A stretch of DNA of 64,000 bases from Voacanga thouarsii (taxonomy: Eukaryota > Streptophyta > Magnoliopsida > Gentianales > Apocynaceae): NCBI GenBank assembly GCA_026120185.1, contig JANUWF010002287.1, positions 372,001 through 436,000 of the forward strand. The letters are read 5' to 3'. This document shows positions 60,410-64,000 of the stretch, piece after piece (position 1 is the stretch's first letter; every line of letters starts with the position of its first letter). The notes under the pieces are model-generated. The model made no database searches. It was given only the letters and a program-made list of their open reading frames with translations, and was not told the DNA's origin. The position numbers and the translations under genes were made by a program.

Positions 60410-60676
60410 GTTTGGATTGATGCGCTTTAATATTTTGTAATAACAAAGTAGGACGGTTATCATTCTTTTGTACAAGGAAAATAACGAGAGGAAAAAATAA
60501 AATTAGAAAAAGTGAAAACTTAATGGACGACCGTATGTTATAGTTAATAAATACTCTCTTGAGTGCGATATTATGAGAATTCAAATATCCATGAGAGTTA
60601 GAAATGAACCGAGAAGCGGTTCCAGCTCGAATCAAATTTGCAGAAAGTTAGATTGGATCGGGTCAAATGGAGAATT

Positions 60677-61029
60677 GGCATCAGTATAACCATTTATTTT
60701 CAAACCACCTTCTCTATATACTAAGAACACATCCTTAGTCCTTCGTAAGTACTTAAGGATGTTCTTTATAGTCTCCCAATGACCCTCACAAGATACACCA
60801 GGCCTTGTACATATTATAGCATACATGATAGATCCAACTACTGAAGCATATGGAATCTTACTCATGTGATCCCTTTCAATTTTTGTCTTGATAGACATCG
60901 ACATTGAAAGTCTGACACCATGTGACATAAGTAAGAATCCTTTTTTGGATTGATCCATGGTAAATCTCTTTAGCACTTTGTCTATGTATGCAGATTGCGA
61001 AAGACGAAGCAACCTTTTAGATCTATCCC
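60677..61029 (-). pseudogene. Element D: copia pol fragment (RT end and RNase H start)
   Basis: The minus strand encodes the stretch after the RT core of an Angela-like polyprotein: SQSAYIDKVLKRFTMDQSKK, then DHMSKIPYASVVGSIMYA, then LKYLRRTKDVFLVY. It closely resembles the equivalent pieces of A (15545-15900) and C (41100-41460). The frame is open throughout, but 13 codons after RPGVSC are missing in frame, and the Asp of RPDVS is Gly. At 60677 it ends abruptly in GYTDA against 5S spacer, with the rest of RNase H and the 3' LTR absent. At 61029 it is cut by element E. The rest of the element probably lies beyond the right edge. Confidence 0.88.
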
Positions 61030-61611
61030 TGATACAAATCTTGTGTGGCTTTTCTTGGTGTTATTGGTGTTTTTGTTCACTATGTTTCAGTTGAACTCAA
61101 AGGAACAAAAAATAGAGATCCTTGTGGCGAAAAAGGAGAAAACAAAATAACTACCTACACTCTTTCAAACCCTTGAAGAACAAAGCCTCAAAGACCCTCA
61201 AGATAAGTAGAAAGTTCTACTAAAATCTCACCCTAATATCTTTGAAACAACAAAGGCAAACAAGAACAAATAGAATAGAGAAAATATGCACCTAAATATT
61301 AGATTTCAATCAAACCTTAGAAGAATAAAGTAACTAAGACCCATTCAAAGAAACAACATTGGATTGGACAATCGTCGACTGTCCAAGTGGGAACCGGTGC
61401 CAGTTTGGACATCACAGCCAGTGCCGACTGTGTTCTGTCTTCGGACTGGTCTTGTTGTGATTTGAAGCGGTTGCTGGGGCATATTGGAGCCGGCGCTGGT
61501 TTGGCTGCTTGGAGCCAGAGCCGGAGCCGGTGCCGGCTATCCTCTGGTGGCCTCTTTTTTGGACGAGTTTCATCCGTCTTTGTTGCCAGCCCTTGTTCTT
61601 GCATGGCCACA
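61030..61611 (-). repeat. Element E 3' LTR
   Basis: The minus strand starts TGTGGCCATGCAAGAAC and ends GTATCA. The part 61030-61259 aligns with 63771-64000. The inner boundary at 61611 is inferred from the adjacent purine tract and the TG dinucleotide, not from a second copy, because the other LTR is cut by the window edge. A patch at 61390-61560 repeats GCCGG- and GGAGCC-like words. Confidence 0.75.
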
Positions 61612-62864
61612 CCTCCCCCTTCTTGATCTTGACCTTCATAATAAAGCAGAGTCTCATCATATCCCCCTTCTTGAAAAAGATTCGTCTCCGAATCATTGCC
61701 GTCATTTACATGGAATGCTTTCACCATTACTACCTTCTTAGCTCCATCAAGGTTCATTCCTTCACCTATAGGCAAGGGGACCAATTCTAAAAGAGTTAGA
61801 AGGATAAAAACATACATAATTTCAAAAGGAATATGAGAAGTGGTAGAGTGAAAATCCCTTTTGTGAACAAACTCAAGGTGTGGCCAGCATTCCTCCCAAT
61901 AGACCAAGTTCTTCTTGATTATGGTCCATAAGAATTGGAAAAGTGTTCGGGTGACCACCTCATTTGGAAAAAAAACTTTAAATTCTTGAGGAACAACTAC
62001 AATCTTATTAGGTAAAGACAATGAAAAATCATTAGTAGAAATATAAGAACATTTGCTTAAAAGAGGAATAACCGATTCATTAGCTTCTATAGTCTCTATG
62101 ACCTCACTTTCTTTTGCAAAGAAATTCACTCGTCTTCCACCTCCCATCTCTTGTCCTTGCTCACTTTTATCCTTGATTGTCAATGGTATTTGTTTATCCA
62201 TCCTATCTCTCAACTATTTTTCTTGCCTCTCTTTTTCTTTCCTCTCAATTTCTTGTTTTTTCTTAACATCTTGTCCAACAATTTTTCCTTCATCACTTTT
62301 CTCATTCCCATTTCCCTCTAGTTTTCCTTGGTATCTTTCTTCCTCTTCTTCTTTGTCGGTAGAATCCTCACCATAGGGATTTGTATACATCGTTCTCTTG
62401 CTTGGACACTCTTGAGAAAAATGTCCATCTCTAAGGCACTTAAAAACACTTGATATCCCTATTCCTATGTAGCTTCTCCATGGCTTCTCCCTCGTCCTTG
62501 TTCCAACCTTCCTTAGGTTTCCAATCCTCTCTAGGTTTGCAGAAGTCCCTTTGGAATGGCTTAGGGACTTCATCCTTCTCAATTGACACCTTGCTAATAG
62601 TGTTAGGGTATGGAAGTGGTGGCCTAGTGAATGCCCTCATCCTAGGCCTAGACACTTCAAATTGCTCTTGACTTCTCCTTTATGCAACGTTAGATATTGT
62701 CCAAGATGATTTATCAACTCCCTTTTCATGTTTTGGAACTCACTTCGCATAGTCCTCATTATAGCTTGCAAGTCTTCACGCAAATCCCTAGCATTAATTT
62801 AATCTTCTTGAGGTCTACTAAATCCACTTGGGTTAGGCCTAGAGATTTCTTGATCATAGGCCAT
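61317..62864 (-). pseudogene. Element E gag-pol remnant with RT/RNase H/integrase core deleted
   Basis: Reading from the ATG at 62864 (MAYDQEISRPNPSG), there is a stop at 62799-62801, then the frame seen as MSRPRMRAFTRPPLPYPN and onward. A frameshift near 62450 leads to a CCHC knuckle CFKCLRDGHFSQEC followed by PSKRTMY, typical of plant Ty3/gypsy gag. An acidic-basic linker and a stop at 62214-62216 (Gln codon to TAG) come next. The following 298-residue frame has NFFAKESEV and LPNKIVVVPQEFKVFFPNEV, the region just before RT in gypsy pol. It then passes directly into VTRTLFQFLWTIIKKNLVYW, which belongs after the integrase core (the ...NRTL..LLR region). The tail through 61317 reads into the LTR. 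RT, RNase H and the integrase catalytic core are missing between these two pieces without loss of frame. Confidence 0.82.
61612..61624 (-). promoter_or_regulatory. Element E polypurine tract
   Basis: The minus strand reads AAGAAGGGGGAGG directly before TGTGGCC, the proposed LTR start. Confidence 0.7.
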
Positions 62865-62880
62865 GGTGATAGAATATTTG

Positions 62881-63750
62881 CTTACTTATAAATGCAACAT
62901 AAAGAGATTAGAAGGAAAAATAGATCCTCACTGCTCTTCCTTGCGTGTTGGCTCTCAAGGTTAATCACTCCACGCTCGTGTTTGCTCTCTTAGGCTCTTT
63001 TAATGATAGGCTCACCCTCTTACCTTTTTCTCAATACTCAAGCTTTCTTGTTTAATCCCAATTCTCTCCAATAGCTAAAATTTTAGTCCAACTTAGTGAA
63101 TTACACAAATCAAAAGAATTTTCCAATTAAGGCGTTATAGGGGGGATTTCAACAAACACTTGTTGGGCACCGCAAGCAAACAAGTTTTTAATCAAGAATT
63201 TCAAGAAAAAATGGACTCAATCAACACAAGAACAAGCACTAGATGCAAAATAAATACTTCTAAGCAAGAAACAAACAAGAATTATCAAGAGCAAAGAAAC
63301 AAGAATAACTAGACTAGGAAAGATGATCACAAGTGTGCACTAGAATAAATTAAGTTTAATGAACATGGAATTCAACAATAGAGTGATATACTAAGTCCCA
63401 ATATCCTAAAGAATGAAAATTAAGAATCAAAGATCCCAACTATAGCAAAAAATATTCTCATAGAAAACTTATCAAACACCTTGGATGCAATTCTCGTCAC
63501 TTAAGAACAATAAGCATTTTCACCCATATTGAAGCCAAATTTCACCACAATCACAAGATAAATTTGTTCCCAAGGATTATAACAACATCAAGGAGCAATT
63601 TCCCAATAGAAAAATCAAGATATAACAAAGATTTAATGACCTTTTTGGAGTAAGTTTTTGAGTTACATGATTTCTTTGTTTTCCCCTTTTCTTTACTTTG
63701 TAGGGCTCATTTTCTTGTTTTCAAACTTTAATGGGAATCGAAGCTTTCCT
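62881..63750 (-). other. Element E 5' leader, no supported gene
   Basis: AT-rich untranslated stretch between the gag remnant and the primer site, with repeated CAAGAA and AACAAG words. The frames at 62697-62891 and 63658-63951 (+) carry no motif. Confidence 0.65.
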
Positions 63751-63763
63751 TGCTTTGATACCA
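63751..63763 (-). promoter_or_regulatory. Element E primer binding site
   Basis: The minus strand reads TGGTATCAAAGCA, a one-base variant of the initiator tRNA-Met-complementary site, seven bases inside the 5' LTR end (GTATCA, AAGAGTT, site). Confidence 0.8.
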
Positions 63764-63770
63764 AACTCTT

Positions 63771-64000
63771 TGATACGAATCTTTTGTGGCTTTTCTTGGT
63801 ATTATGGGTTTTTTGTTGGCTATGTTTCAACTCAACTCAAAGGAACAAAACAAAGAGATTCTTGTGGCCAAAAAGGAGAACACCAAATAACTATCGACAC
63901 TCTTTCAAACCCTTGAAGAACAAAGCCTCAAAAGACCCTCAAGATGAGTAGAAAGTTCTACTACAAACTCACCCTAATATCCTTGAAGCAACAAAGGCAA
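63771..64000 (-). repeat. Element E 5' LTR, cut by window edge
   Basis: 230 bases from TGATACGAATCTTTTG matching 61030-61259 at roughly 90% by eye; the rest is outside the window. Confidence 0.85.

Larger units (their letters stand above)
18098..60676 (-). repeat. Relic tandem 5S rDNA array, 32 gene copies, period about 615 bp
   Basis: After subtracting the insertions at 20049-21893, 22828-24519, 30069-47925 and 50229-51737 and their 5-bp duplicates, about 19.7 kb remains. It is composed of 5S genes (about 119 bp) and spacers (about 500 bp), all in the same orientation. Start-to-start distances are mostly 595-636 bp; exceptions are 788, 448, 449, 734 and 325 bp, where units were cut or fused. 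On the minus strand each well-kept unit has TTATAAAAG at about -31 to -23, GCGC near -16 to -13 and C at -1, then the gene, then T-runs that would stop Pol III. Spacers share the blocks AACCGAGAAGCGGTTC, GATATAACC and AGGGACATATTAACGG. Conserved spacer blocks create spurious minus-strand frames rich in MSLTRATIRYN-like words. The arrangement is ordinary plant 5S rDNA; the decay is not. Confidence 0.95.
61030..64000 (-). mobile_element. Element E: deleted Ty3/gypsy LTR element, runs off the window
   Basis: Direct repeats start TGATAC(A/G)AATCTT at 61030 and 63771. In element (minus) orientation the left copy is the 3' LTR (61030-61611), preceded by a G-rich purine tract, and the right copy is the 5' LTR, preceded on the plus strand by a tRNA-Met-type primer site. 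Between them are a gag remnant and a spliced pol remnant lacking RT, RNase H and the integrase core. With an internal length of only 2.16 kb it is non-autonomous. It is inserted in element D; the left target duplicate would be ATCCC, and the right one is off the window. Confidence 0.85.

Noticed and set aside
18098..60676. 5S sequences as Cassandra-type TRIM elements (which carry 5S-like sequence in their LTRs)
   Set aside because: The copies are in head-to-tail tandem with a constant period, have normal 5S upstream and terminator signals, and lack primer sites, TG...CA ends and target duplications around each unit.
18098..60676. Regularly spaced repeats as a CRISPR array
   Set aside because: The repeat is a recognisable 119-bp 5S gene with 500-bp spacers that are themselves homologous, in a plant genome.
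61387..61790. Plus-strand open frames across the GCCGG-rich patch in element E
   Set aside because: They run antisense to the gag-pol remnant and LTR, show no motif, and stem from the biased composition.
62053..62376. Plus-strand Ser/Phe/Leu-rich open frame as a membrane protein
   Set aside because: It is the antisense of the charged Glu/Lys linker after the gag zinc knuckle of element E.

Overview
The window is nuclear DNA of a flowering plant, AT-rich and probably heterochromatic, with no recognisable intact host protein gene. It consists of (i) a decayed tandem 5S rRNA gene array on the minus strand and (ii) LTR retrotransposons inserted into that array and into each other. The plant origin rests on the 5S gene sequence, on the plant-type upstream arrangement of the 5S units (TATA near -28, GC near -14, C at -1), and on Ty1/copia elements of the Tork/Angela type with initiator-tRNA-Met primer sites. 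The species cannot be told from the sequence.

Layout. 1-18097: copia element A (+), its left LTR cut by the window edge, interrupted at 4300-14032 by a complete but mutated copia element B (-) with 2-kb LTRs and target duplication CCAAA. 18098-60676: about 19.7 kb of 5S rDNA, 32 recognisable gene copies with a period of about 595-636 bp once insertions are subtracted. The array is broken by a 1.85-kb solo LTR (20049-21893, -), a 1.69-kb solo LTR inside a 5S gene (22828-24519, +), copia element C (30069-47925, +), and an unclassified 1.5-kb solo LTR (50229-51737). Element C itself holds two related 4.3-kb solo-LTR-like insertions, G1 (32215-36518) in its leader and G2 (43076-47331) in its right LTR. 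60677-61029: a fragment of a fourth copia pol (D, -), joined directly to the end of the array. 61030-64000: a Ty3/gypsy derivative E (-) that has lost its reverse transcriptase, RNase H and integrase core; it lies in D and runs off the right edge.

No transposon polyprotein is open. A, B and C carry premature stops, frameshifts and, in A, a deletion of the RT catalytic core. Every full-length 5S copy differs from the plant 5S consensus, mostly by C-to-T or G-to-A changes. The array has higher-order structure: units with two main spacer classes often alternate, and gene variants track the spacer class. The order of events readable from nesting and target duplications is: 5S array formed and amplified, A and C and the solo LTRs inserted, then B into A and G1/G2 into C.

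Percentages and counts were made by eye, and family names are from memory of motif patterns, not from database searches.
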